A stretch of 64,000 nucleotides of DNA, taken from contig NZ_JAPSLK010000029.1 of NCBI RefSeq assembly GCF_031180885.1, forward strand, positions 1 through 64,000, in the 5' to 3' direction. The DNA comes from Saccharothrix sp. Lineage in GTDB: Bacteria > Actinomycetota > Actinomycetes > Mycobacteriales > Pseudonocardiaceae. Numbering within the stretch: position 1 is the stretch's first letter; each line of letters opens with the position of its first letter. Of this stretch, positions 46,103-56,197 are shown in pieces. A program made the translations under genes and the position numbers. Under the pieces are notes generated by a model. That model was given only the letters and a program-made list of their open reading frames with translations. It searched no databases and was not told the DNA's origin.

Positions 46103-48002
46103 CGCCCGCCTGGGACAGCCACGACCCCAGCTCGGCCCGGATGGACGACAGGCTCGGCCGCTTGGCCGGGTCAGCGTCCAGCGCGTTGGCCAGCAGCCGG
46201 GAGTGGGCGCTGTGCTGGGGCAGCTTCACGCACGGCTCGCCCTGCGCCGCCGCCATCAGCGACGAGATCGGGTTCTCCCGCGACCCGCGCGGCGGGTGGC
46301 CGGTCAGCGCGTAGCTGACGGTCGCGGCCAGCTGCCAGGCGTCCGACGCCGGGCTGGCCGCCTCGCCGCGCGCGGTCTCGGGAGCCAGGAAGTCCGGCGT
46401 GCCGACCATCATGCCGGTGGCGGTCAGCGTGCTGTCGCCCTTGGAGCGGGCGATGCCGAAGTCGATCAGGTGCGCGGTGCCGCTGCCGTCCACGATCACG
46501 TTCGACGGCTTCACGTCCCGGTGCAGGACGCCCTGCTCGTGGGCGGCGGCCAGCGCGTCGGCCATGTTGACCCACAGGCGGGCGGCGAGGGTGTCCTGGA
46601 GCAGGCCGTTCTTCAGGACCACGTCGGACAGCGGCTGGCCGTCGATGTACTCCATCACGATGGCCAGGCCGTCCGGGTCCTGCACGATGTCGAACACCCG
46701 CACGCAGTTCGGGTGCCGCACCGCCGCGAGCGCGCGGGCCTCGCGCAGCATCCGCTGCTCGGTGTCGTTGTCCGGGGCGTGCGCGAGCTTCACCGCGACC
46801 GTGCGGTCGAGCTGGGTGTCCACCGCGAGCCACACCGTGCCGAACCCGCCCCGGCCGAGCTGGCGGACGCGGCGGAACCGGCCGCCCGCCGGGTTCCACA
46901 CCTTCCCGGAGTCCGGGGTCGGGGTGGGCGGCGCCGACGACGCGCCCGGGCCGAAGGGCAGCGGACCCGGCGTGTCGGCCAACTGGGCGGGCTGCTGGGC
47001 GGGCTGCTGCTCCACGCGCGTCGGGCGCGGCGGCTCCGCACCCGGCACCGGCGGCACCTCGGCGACCCGCGTCGGCGGGTACTGGCGCGGCTGGACGGGC
47101 TGCCCGACCGGCTTCTGCACCGGCGGCGTCGGGTTGTACGGCGGGATCGGCCGGTACGGCGGCACCTGCGCGGGCTGGTAGGGCGGCGGCTTGCCGGCCG
47201 GCTGGTACGGCGGCGGGTTCTGCGGGTTGTGGCCCTGAGGTGTGCCCTGCCGCGCGGACGAGGCCGACTGCTGCGGGGCGGGGCGCGCCGGCGTGGCGCC
47301 CGACTGCGGCGTGGCCGGAGTACCGCGGTCCCGGCCGGGGCGGTTGAGCATGGCGGTAGTCAACCCGAAAATCCGCACGACGAGTGAGCCGATCAGCGCA
47401 ATCGGGAAGAACCCGAGCAACAGGTGTCCCACCAGCGTCACGGGCAGTGCCGAGGTGGCCACCAAGAGCACCAGGAAGGGTGGCCAGAACACCCGACGGG
47501 GCCAGTTGGGCCCGAGCCGGAACGCCGACCCGGCCTGCATCATCACGAACACCAGGCACAGCAGCGCCAGCGCGGCGGTGACGCCCGCGGCGATCAGGAA
47601 CACCGTCCCGGACCGGCCGGTGATCGCCGTGACGATCGACGGCCCGTCCACCAGGTACCGCTGCTGGGTGAACGCCAGGCACGGCGACTCGGCCAGCGAC
47701 CTCATGTCGTAGAGCGCGCCGCGTTGCAGCGCCTGGGCGGTGCCGGAGAACAGCACCCACGGCACCACCAGCGTGCTCGTCACGCCCAGCACGGCGAACA
47801 TCGCCCCGGTGACCGGCCCGTAGGAGTTGCCGACGACCCGGCGGATGGTGATCGACAGCAGCGCGGCGACGGTCGGCAGCACGCCGATCAGCGCGCCGAG
47901 CGCGGTCGTGGTCCACGCCCAGTCGCCCGGGCACAGGGGGACACCGGCAAAGCCGTGCAGCCAGTCCAGTAGCGACTTGGCCAGCTCCACGCCCTCCACC
48001 AC
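46035..48002 (-). CDS. Ser/Thr protein kinase with an N-terminal membrane domain
   Basis: A protein of about 655 residues with an unusual layout. The first 220 residues hold four or five membrane spans (ALIGVLPTVAALLSITI, AMFAVLGVTSTLVVPWVLF, VFLIAAGVTAALALLCLVFV, LVGHLLLGFFPIALIGSLVV). A 180-residue Pro/Gln-rich linker (PPYQPAGKPPPYQPAQ, PPYRPIPPYNPTPP) follows, then a C-terminal Hanks kinase: LGRGGFGTVWLA (about 405), VAVKLAH, HRDVKPSNV, IDFGIARS, APE in FLAPETARGE. PknB-type kinases have the kinase first. Start codons at 48002, 47999 and 47990 are all possible. The last 68 bases overlap the permease gene. Confidence 0.85.
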   Translation of the reverse strand: MVEGVELAKSLLDWLHGFAGVPLCPGDWAWTTTALGALIGVLPTVAALLSITIRRVVGNSYGPVTGAMFAVLGVTSTLVVPWVLFSGTAQALQRGALYDMRSLAESPCLAFTQQRYLVDGPSIVTAITGRSGTVFLIAAGVTAALALLCLVFVMMQAGSAFRLGPNWPRRVFWPPFLVLLVATSALPVTLVGHLLLGFFPIALIGSLVVRIFGLTTAMLNRPGRDRGTPATPQSGATPARPAPQQSASSARQGTPQGHNPQNPPPYQPAGKPPPYQPAQVPPYRPIPPYNPTPPVQKPVGQPVQPRQYPPTRVAEVPPVPGAEPPRPTRVEQQPAQQPAQLADTPGPLPFGPGASSAPPTPTPDSGKVWNPAGGRFRRVRQLGRGGFGTVWLAVDTQLDRTVAVKLAHAPDNDTEQRMLREARALAAVRHPNCVRVFDIVQDPDGLAIVMEYIDGQPLSDVVLKNGLLQDTLAARLWVNMADALAAAHEQGVLHRDVKPSNVIVDGSGTAHLIDFGIARSKGDSTLTATGMMVGTPDFLAPETARGEAASPASDAWQLAATVSYALTGHPPRGSRENPISSLMAAAQGEPCVKLPQHSAHSRLLANALDADPAKRPSLSSIRAELGSWLSQAGVSKEGPVTRLIDRPEPPTRPVR

Positions 48003-48018
48003 CCCTTCTCGTCGCCTC

Positions 48019-48579
48019 TCAGGGTACGGGTGAGGGCCACGCCGACATGGCAACCTCCGCAACATGGTGGAGTTCTTCGCGCGTCGCGCCGTCGCGGGCT
48101 AGGTCCGACATGCCGCGCACGACGGCCGCTACGTACACGGCCAGGGCGTGCGGATCGGTTCGGGCGGGGAGTTCGCCGGTGTCGACGTCGTGGCGGATCT
48201 TGTCTTCGAGGGCGGCGATCGCGGCTTTGCGCAGGTGTCCGAGTTCGGGGGCGCTGAGGATCAGGCAGCCGCGCGGCCGGTCCTCGGCGATGTACTCGAC
48301 GGCGGCTTCGCGCAGGACCCGTTCGACGGCCAGGCGAGCGGTGGGCTCTTCGTCGACGGCCCGGGTGGTGAACGCCCCGTAGGTCCGCCGGTACCGCTCG
48401 ACGACCTCGTTGAACAGGGCTTTCTTGTCACCGAAGGCGGCGTAGAGGCTCGGCGGGTTGACGCCGGTGAGCTTGGTGAGGTCGGCGACGGAGGTCGCGT
48501 CGTACCCCGAGCGCCAGAAGGCGCGCGTCACCTGGTCGAGCACTTCCTCCCGGTCGAACCCACGCCTGCGCCCCGCCAC
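48019..48579 (-). CDS. TetR-family transcriptional regulator
   Basis: A 186-residue regulator. The DNA-binding domain reads FDREEVLDQVTRAFWRSGYD, ATSVADLTKLTGVNPPSLYA and AFGDKKALFNEVV. The C-terminal part has RPRGCLILSAPELGHL, typical of TetR proteins that repress a divergent SDR or oxidoreductase gene. Two similar operators lie in the gap to a divergent SDR gene that is now broken, so the regulator appears to have lost its original partner. The GTG at 48579 is used. Confidence 0.9.
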   Translation of the reverse strand: MAGRRRGFDREEVLDQVTRAFWRSGYDATSVADLTKLTGVNPPSLYAAFGDKKALFNEVVERYRRTYGAFTTRAVDEEPTARLAVERVLREAAVEYIAEDRPRGCLILSAPELGHLRKAAIAALEDKIRHDVDTGELPARTDPHALAVYVAAVVRGMSDLARDGATREELHHVAEVAMSAWPSPVP

Positions 48580-48591
48580 GCGGCCATTTTA

Positions 48592-48631
48592 TAACGACCG
48601 CTACAGTGTCTTTTGTAACGAACACTACAGA
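48592..48631. promoter_or_regulatory. Twin operators between TetR and the SDR remnant
   Basis: TATAACGACCGCTACAG and TGTAACGAACACTACAG are near-identical direct copies spaced about 22 bases apart. Each is an imperfect palindrome of the form TRTAACGA.C.CTACA. They lie 13 bases and more from the TetR start, the expected position for autorepression. Confidence 0.72.
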
Positions 48632-48642
48632 TTTGGTATCAG

Positions 48643-48785
48643 GTGAAGACGGCCCTGGTGACGGGGCGAGCCGGGGCATCGGCAGGGCGATCGAGCTGCG
48701 CCTGGCGGCTGACGGCCTTCGGGTCGTCGTGCACTACTCGCGGGACGAGGCGGCGGCGCGGTCGGTCGTGGAGCACGCCGGGGTG
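48643..48785 (+). pseudogene. Short-chain dehydrogenase, 5' remnant
   Basis: VKTALVTG continues after a one-base deletion in the G run near 48661-48664 as ASRGIGRAIELRLAADGLRV, then VVHYSRDEAAARSVVEHAG. This is the Rossmann nucleotide-binding start of an SDR (TGxxxGIG). After about 48 residues the homology stops abruptly in repetitive DNA. The active-site YxxxK part is absent. Both the frameshift and the truncation show that the gene is dead. Confidence 0.85.
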
Positions 48786-48988
48786 GGGCGCGGGGCGGGC
48801 TTGCCGGGGGCGGGCTTGCCGGGGGGCTTGCCGGGGGCGGGCTTGCCGGGCGGCGCGGAGCGTGGCCTTTTTGCGCCGAAGGCGCTCGCGCGTCAGCGCG
48901 TCGCGCGCAGCGCGGGATTGTTGGCTTTTGCGGCTTTTGGGGCTTTTGCGCCGGAGGCGCTCGCGCGTCAGCGCGTCGCGCGGAGCGC

Positions 48989-49159
48989 GGGGCTTTTGGG
49001 GCTTTTGCGGGGACGGCCTGGGTGGGGGTGGGTGGGTGGAACGCTCACGTGCACACAGCCACCTGGGCTGCGGGGTAACCCGCTCAAAGGAGCTGTGTCA
49101 CTTGAACCTCCACCCGCCCACCCCCTCCCAGGCCACCCAGCAAAAGCCCCAAAAGCCCC
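48989..49159. repeat. Giant inverted repeat with arms of about 50 bases
   Basis: GGGGCTTTTGGGGCTTTTGC (48989-49008) is the exact reverse complement of 49140-49159. The arms continue inward with few mismatches (GGCCTGGGTGGGGGTGGG against CCCACCCCCTCCCAGGCC). The loop of about 60 bases contains a smaller stem, GCACACAGC with GCTGTGTC. It looks like a non-autonomous mobile element or a strong cruciform. Confidence 0.88.
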
Positions 49160-49345
49160 CGGCTCCGCCGGACCGGCTGCGCCGGAAAAGCTCCCGGCTA
49201 CGCCGGAAAGCCCAGCTCCGCCGAAAGCCCCGGCTCCGCCGGAAAGGCCCGACTGCGCCGGAAAGCCCGGCTCCGCCGTAAAGGCCCGGCTCCGCCGAAA
49301 GCCCCGGCTACGCCGGAAAGCCCGGCTCCGCCGGGAAGTCCGCAG
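49160..49345. repeat. Imperfect tandem array, 17-20 base unit, about ten units
   Basis: Units read CCGGCT(C/A/G)CGCCGGAAAG with one to three changes each. Each unit contains the palindrome CCGGC..GCCGG. The unit length varies and there are no unique spacers, so this is not a CRISPR array. Confidence 0.85.
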
Positions 49346-49551
49346 TCCCCCGACCTCCGTGGACAAGTGGGGGCGGGGCGTCTCCGCAAACGCCCCGCCA
49401 CCCGGTGGTGGGACCGGGGCGCCTCCGCAAACGCCCGCTCGGTCCCGGTGGGGGGAGGCGTCTCCGCAGCCGCCTCGCGCCCCCGGTGCGGCGCGGGAAG
49501 GGGGGTCCGACGCCGGGCGCCGGACCCCTCCCCCGCGCATGTGGCTCGCCG

Positions 49552-50853
49552 CTAGCCCACGCGCTCCCACAGGGCGGGCACGTTGGGCGGTTCCCAACCG
49601 GTTTGGGCTGTGTGCCCCTGCAAGCACCGGTACCCGACGCCGCTGTACGTCACGAGGGAGCCGATCGCGTACGTGGCGCCCGGCTGCCAGGTCGTCTGGC
49701 CCGGGTTGCTGGTCGTGGTGGTCGGCGACGTCGGTGTCGTCGGCGTACCGCCGCTGGTGACCAGCTGGAGGCCGTAGGCCTGGAGGATCTCGTTCACCGG
49801 CTGGAAGTACGTGGTCCCGCCGGACGAACAGTTCCCGGATCCGCCGGAGGTGACGCCCTGGGCCTGGTCACCGGAGAGCCACGAGCCGCCCGAGTCGCCG
49901 GGTTCGGCGCAGGCGCTGGTGCGGACCACTCCGGAGACGGTGCCCTGGGGGTAGGTGACGGAGGTGTTGCGCTGCTGGATGGTGCCGCAGCGCCACTGCG
50001 TGGTGGAGCCCGAGCGGCACACCGAGGCGCCCACCGGCGCGTCGGTCGAACCGGCCACCGGCACGGTGCCGGGGTAGCGGTTCACCAGGCCGCGCATGGT
50101 GTTGCCCGCGCCGACGCGAACCCACCCGTAGTCGTTGCCGGGGAAGCTGGACCCGGCGAAGGTCCCGGTCGGCTGGGTGGTGCCCTGGCCGGTCCTCCCG
50201 CAGTGGCCCGCGGTGACGAAGCCGCCGTTGACCGAGAAGCCGATCGAGCAGCGCCCGCCGCCGTTCATGTAGTAGGCGTTGCCGCCGATCACGTCGATCA
50301 GCGGGCGCGGGTCCTCGTTCGACGCCTCGATCCGGACGTCCGCCTCGTCCAGGCCGCTGGCCTTGGCGAACGCCTTGGCGTTGCCCAGGTCGCGGGCCAG
50401 TACGACCACGGAGTTCGTGGTCACGTCGACGTACCAGGCCGGCACGCCGGCCGGGACGTCCTTGTTGGCGTCGAGCTTGGCCTTGAGCGCGTCGAGCTGG
50501 ATCTGGCTGCGCTTGACGACCTTGGGCGTGGCGCCCGCGTCCTTCACCGCCTGGATCTGCGCTTCGCTGGTGACGGCGACGGTCAGCGTGGTGGCGTCCT
50601 TGTCCAGCCAGGAGCCCGCGTAGCTCGTGCCGAGGTGGTTCTTGAGGTCGTGGTCGGTGCGCGCCGCCTTGGCTTCGCGGACGAGGCGCGACTTGACCTG
50701 GTCAGGGGTCAGGCCGAGGTCGCGGGAGAGAGCGGCCACGAGGTCGCTCTCCGGTGGTGGTGGGCCGGCGGTCGCACTGCTGGTCAGGACCGCTGCGACA
50801 CCGGCAGCGCCCAGGACCGTCACGGCGACGGCGGCGGCGATGCGTCGAGTCAT
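49552..50853 (-). CDS. Secreted streptogrisin-type serine protease with chitin-binding module
   Basis: A 433-residue exported S1 protease. The signal peptide is followed by an alpha-lytic-protease-type prodomain (about 35-200, with LVREAKAARTDHDL and DVTTNSVVV). The mature catalytic domain has His in FVTAGHCGRTG (near 225), Asp in FPGNDYGWVRV (near 247) and Ser in AEPGDSGGSWLSG (near 323), with paired cysteines. A Thr-rich linker (TTPTSPTTTTSN) leads to a family 5/12 carbohydrate-binding module (QPGATYAIGSLVTYSG, YRCLQGHTA, GWEPPNVPALWERVG). The prodomain should fold and inhibit the enzyme before self-cleavage. Chitin or wall binding is inferred. Confidence 0.95.
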   Translation of the reverse strand: MTRRIAAAVAVTVLGAAGVAAVLTSSATAGPPPPESDLVAALSRDLGLTPDQVKSRLVREAKAARTDHDLKNHLGTSYAGSWLDKDATTLTVAVTSEAQIQAVKDAGATPKVVKRSQIQLDALKAKLDANKDVPAGVPAWYVDVTTNSVVVLARDLGNAKAFAKASGLDEADVRIEASNEDPRPLIDVIGGNAYYMNGGGRCSIGFSVNGGFVTAGHCGRTGQGTTQPTGTFAGSSFPGNDYGWVRVGAGNTMRGLVNRYPGTVPVAGSTDAPVGASVCRSGSTTQWRCGTIQQRNTSVTYPQGTVSGVVRTSACAEPGDSGGSWLSGDQAQGVTSGGSGNCSSGGTTYFQPVNEILQAYGLQLVTSGGTPTTPTSPTTTTSNPGQTTWQPGATYAIGSLVTYSGVGYRCLQGHTAQTGWEPPNVPALWERVG

Positions 50854-50995
50854 CCGCTGTCTCCTTGCAGGGGTGGTGACACGGGATGCGGGGCCGTGGT
50901 CTCGACGCTAGCCGGCCGCGGGGCTCGGCGGATATTCCAGTTGTGTCATAACGTGGCGTTATGGTCCATACCACTTGTGATCTTCGTCCGGGTGG

Positions 50996-53971
<2,976 letters not shown>

Positions 53972-53993
53972 CGCGCAGATGGTAGCGGCACGA

Positions 53994-54800
53994 CTACCCG
54001 GTGAAGTCCGGCGGCGGGGTCCACGGGTCGCCCACCTCGAACACGCGCTGCCGGTACTGGCGGCCCATCAGGTTGTCCCAGGCGCCGGGCCCGAGCATCG
54101 GGTCGTGCGGCCGGTAGGCGTGCCACACGGCGGTCTTCTCGTCCCGCCAGTACCCCCACCAGTTCTCCGGCCGCTGCCGGATCACGTACCCGTCGTACTC
54201 GTCGCGCCGCACCCACGTCCGCCCGGCGCCGTCGAGGTCGGCCAGGGAGGCCAGGATCGCGCCCGCCACGTGGTCGACGTGGTCCCGGTCGGTCTCGCGG
54301 TGCCCGACGGTGCTCAGCGTCCGCACGTAGTCCGGCCGCGCCGTCGCGAGGACGTCGTGCAGCATCCCGACGAACGACGACCGCGTGTACGGGGCGCGGC
54401 CGTCGATGGGGTGCGCCACGAAGTTCTCGTCCAGCACCATGCGCGCGAGGTCCCCGGTCTGGTCGCTGCCGCCGGCGGCGTGGACGAACGTGAACAGCAG
54501 CCGCACCCGCGTTCCGTCGAGCGTGTTGGTGGCGACCTCGTGTCCACCCAACCCCAACGCCTCGAACGTCCAGTTGTTGGCCGCGTGCGCCGCCCGCGCG
54601 TACGCCGCCCGCGCCCCGTGGATGCGCATGTCGGCGTATTCCATGCCGCAGGCCGGAAAACCTTCGCCGCAGGGGAGGTCCCCGGCGGTCAGGTACACCA
54701 CCCAGACGTCGTAACCGGCCTGCACGTCGGACAGGACGTCCGGGTTCATGAAGAGCAAGTCGTCGTCCGGATGGGCCACAAAGCTCACCGTGGTCGTCAT
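53994..54800 (-). CDS. PIG-L family N-acetyl sugar deacetylase
   Basis: A 268-residue zinc hydrolase of the MshB/LmbE type. The zinc motif AHPDDDLLF is at about 9-17, and the HxxH pair is in DRDHVDHVAG near 171-180. The extended C-terminus (NWWGYWRDEKTAVWHAYRPH) is rich in aromatics. Family members deacetylate GlcNAc conjugates such as those in mycothiol or antibiotic pathways. The substrate cannot be told here, and no other mycothiol gene is nearby. The ATG at 54800 has GGGGAGGG upstream. It begins about 60 bases after the end of the unknown gene upstream. Confidence 0.9.
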   Translation of the reverse strand: MTTTVSFVAHPDDDLLFMNPDVLSDVQAGYDVWVVYLTAGDLPCGEGFPACGMEYADMRIHGARAAYARAAHAANNWTFEALGLGGHEVATNTLDGTRVRLLFTFVHAAGGSDQTGDLARMVLDENFVAHPIDGRAPYTRSSFVGMLHDVLATARPDYVRTLSTVGHRETDRDHVDHVAGAILASLADLDGAGRTWVRRDEYDGYVIRQRPENWWGYWRDEKTAVWHAYRPHDPMLGPGAWDNLMGRQYRQRVFEVGDPWTPPPDFTG

Positions 54801-54860
54801 CGAATCCCTCCCCTGTTGGGGAAGAGTCCGCTGCAGCCCACGGGATACCGGGCCGTCGGC

Positions 54861-56174
54861 CTATTCGACGACGCGGGCGTCGTAATCCGGACCGGTGTCG
54901 TCCGGCGTGAGCTGCGGATGCGGTTGGCCTTCGGCGTAGGGCAGACAGCGGTCGGCCAACTCCGGCGGGGTCGCGTTGCGCTCGCTCAACCACCGGGTCC
55001 AGTCGGGCAGCAGGGCCACCAACTGTTCGGCGACATCATCGAAGTAGTAGCCCCGCACGTGCGGCACGAACAAGGCGACCCGGTGCGGGGAGCACGCGGT
55101 GAACAGCGCCTCGATGTCGTGGAGGCACCAGGACTCGGCCAGTTCGCGGGCCAGTTCGTCCAGGTCCGCAGGCAGACCACCCCGGCCCGTGGCACGAAGC
55201 CACGCGGCGAACTCGGCCGCCGCCGTCGCGGCGTCCAGACCACCACCTGGTGGACGTCCCCGGTGCCGCACCGCCCGCGTGACGGCTTGGGCCAAGCGCT
55301 TGGTCCGGAAGAACTCGGCGGACAGCGCGCCGCTCACCTCGGCGGAGCCGAACATGTCCCGGTCGTTCGGCATGAGTTCGGCAAGCAGCCAAGGGTCGTC
55401 GACCGGAGCGAGCACCGTGCCCGCCGCGGCGATCCCGCCGACCCCCGCCTGCCACTCCGCCAACGCCGCCTCCGACGTGTGGTGGAAGCCGCTGTGCACG
55501 ACGAACACCGCATGGCCGCAGGCATCGAGGTCCCACAGGTACCAGCGCTGCGGCTGGTCGCCGGCGGTGACCGGTGCGACGACACCGAACCGGCTGCCGT
55601 ACCGGTCCCGGGTCCACAGCACCGGACCGGTGATCTTCGGACCCGGCGGCGCGGCCGGGAGCACCCGCCGGCCCACCGTTCTCCGCAACCGGTTGATCTC
55701 GGCGACCGCGGCCTCGCCGTGCGGGTTCGGCAGCACGCCGGCCACCGCGGTGAGCACCCGCCACGGAGCGGACCACCTGTCCCCGATGGTCTCCTCCACC
55801 GCGACCGCGGCCGCCTTCACCACGGCTTCGGCGAGGTGGCGCGGACCGACCACCTCGTCCACCGGCAGCCCCGCCGCCTCGTCCAACAACGCTCCCAGCC
55901 GCACGCACAACGCGTCTTCCACGACCACGTCCGGCTGATCGGCCACCACCCGCACGAGATCCGTGACCAGGCCCGTCGCCCTCGATGCGGCCCACGCCGC
56001 CCGCTGCCGGTCGTCCTGTTCCCGGTTGGCGGCGAACTCCCCCAGAACAGCCGCGAAGTCGCGGTGGTCCGGCCCGCCGGGATCGAGCCCGTACGTCCCC
56101 TGATCGATCCGAGCCGATCCCGTTGACCGAAAGGACTTGCCGGACTTCTTCTTCCGCTTCCGCGACACAGGCAC
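54861..56174 (-). CDS. Protein of unknown function, basic N-terminus
   Basis: A 437-residue protein I do not recognise. It starts with a very basic stretch (MPVSRKRKKKSGKSFR), then has helical regions (ADQPDVVVEDALCVRLGALL, EAVVKAAAVAVEE), a middle part with aromatic and glycine residues (TRDRYGSRFGVVAPVTAG, WYLWDLDACGHAVFVVHSGF) and a C-terminal segment with FVPHVRGYYFDDVAEQLVAL. There is no signal peptide or membrane span. The basic head could bind nucleic acid. It lies between the PIG-L gene and the RHIM-motif ATPase gene, on the same strand and 23 bases after the latter, so a shared transcript is plausible. Confidence 0.75.
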   Translation of the reverse strand: MPVSRKRKKKSGKSFRSTGSARIDQGTYGLDPGGPDHRDFAAVLGEFAANREQDDRQRAAWAASRATGLVTDLVRVVADQPDVVVEDALCVRLGALLDEAAGLPVDEVVGPRHLAEAVVKAAAVAVEETIGDRWSAPWRVLTAVAGVLPNPHGEAAVAEINRLRRTVGRRVLPAAPPGPKITGPVLWTRDRYGSRFGVVAPVTAGDQPQRWYLWDLDACGHAVFVVHSGFHHTSEAALAEWQAGVGGIAAAGTVLAPVDDPWLLAELMPNDRDMFGSAEVSGALSAEFFRTKRLAQAVTRAVRHRGRPPGGGLDAATAAAEFAAWLRATGRGGLPADLDELARELAESWCLHDIEALFTACSPHRVALFVPHVRGYYFDDVAEQLVALLPDWTRWLSERNATPPELADRCLPYAEGQPHPQLTPDDTGPDYDARVVE

Positions 56175-56197
56175 GGCGACAGGCTAGTGAACACCCG

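Larger units (their letters stand above)
48786..49551. repeat. 766-base repeat desert with a giant inverted repeat and tandem arrays
   Basis: No gene is present. From left to right: GGGCTTGCCGGGGGC repeats (48786-48855); two copies of a block beginning GGCGCTCGCGCGTCAGCGCG (about 48888 and 48956), each followed by GGGGCTTTTG-type runs; a giant hairpin (48989-49159); ten imperfect 17-20 base units like CCGGCTCCGCCGGAAAGC (49160-49345); and three CGTCTCCGCAAACGCC-like units (about 49379-49470) ending in a GGGGTCCG..CGGACCCC hairpin before the protease gene. Open frames crossing it translate to low-complexity Pro/Ala/Arg text and are not genes. Confidence 0.85.

Noticed and set aside
49040-49110. 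Possible small structured RNA (SRP-like) inside the giant hairpin
   Set aside because: The loop has stems but not the conserved SRP tetraloop or asymmetric bulge.
49160-49345. Possible CRISPR array
   Set aside because: Units are 17-20 bases with no unique spacers, and no cas genes are present.
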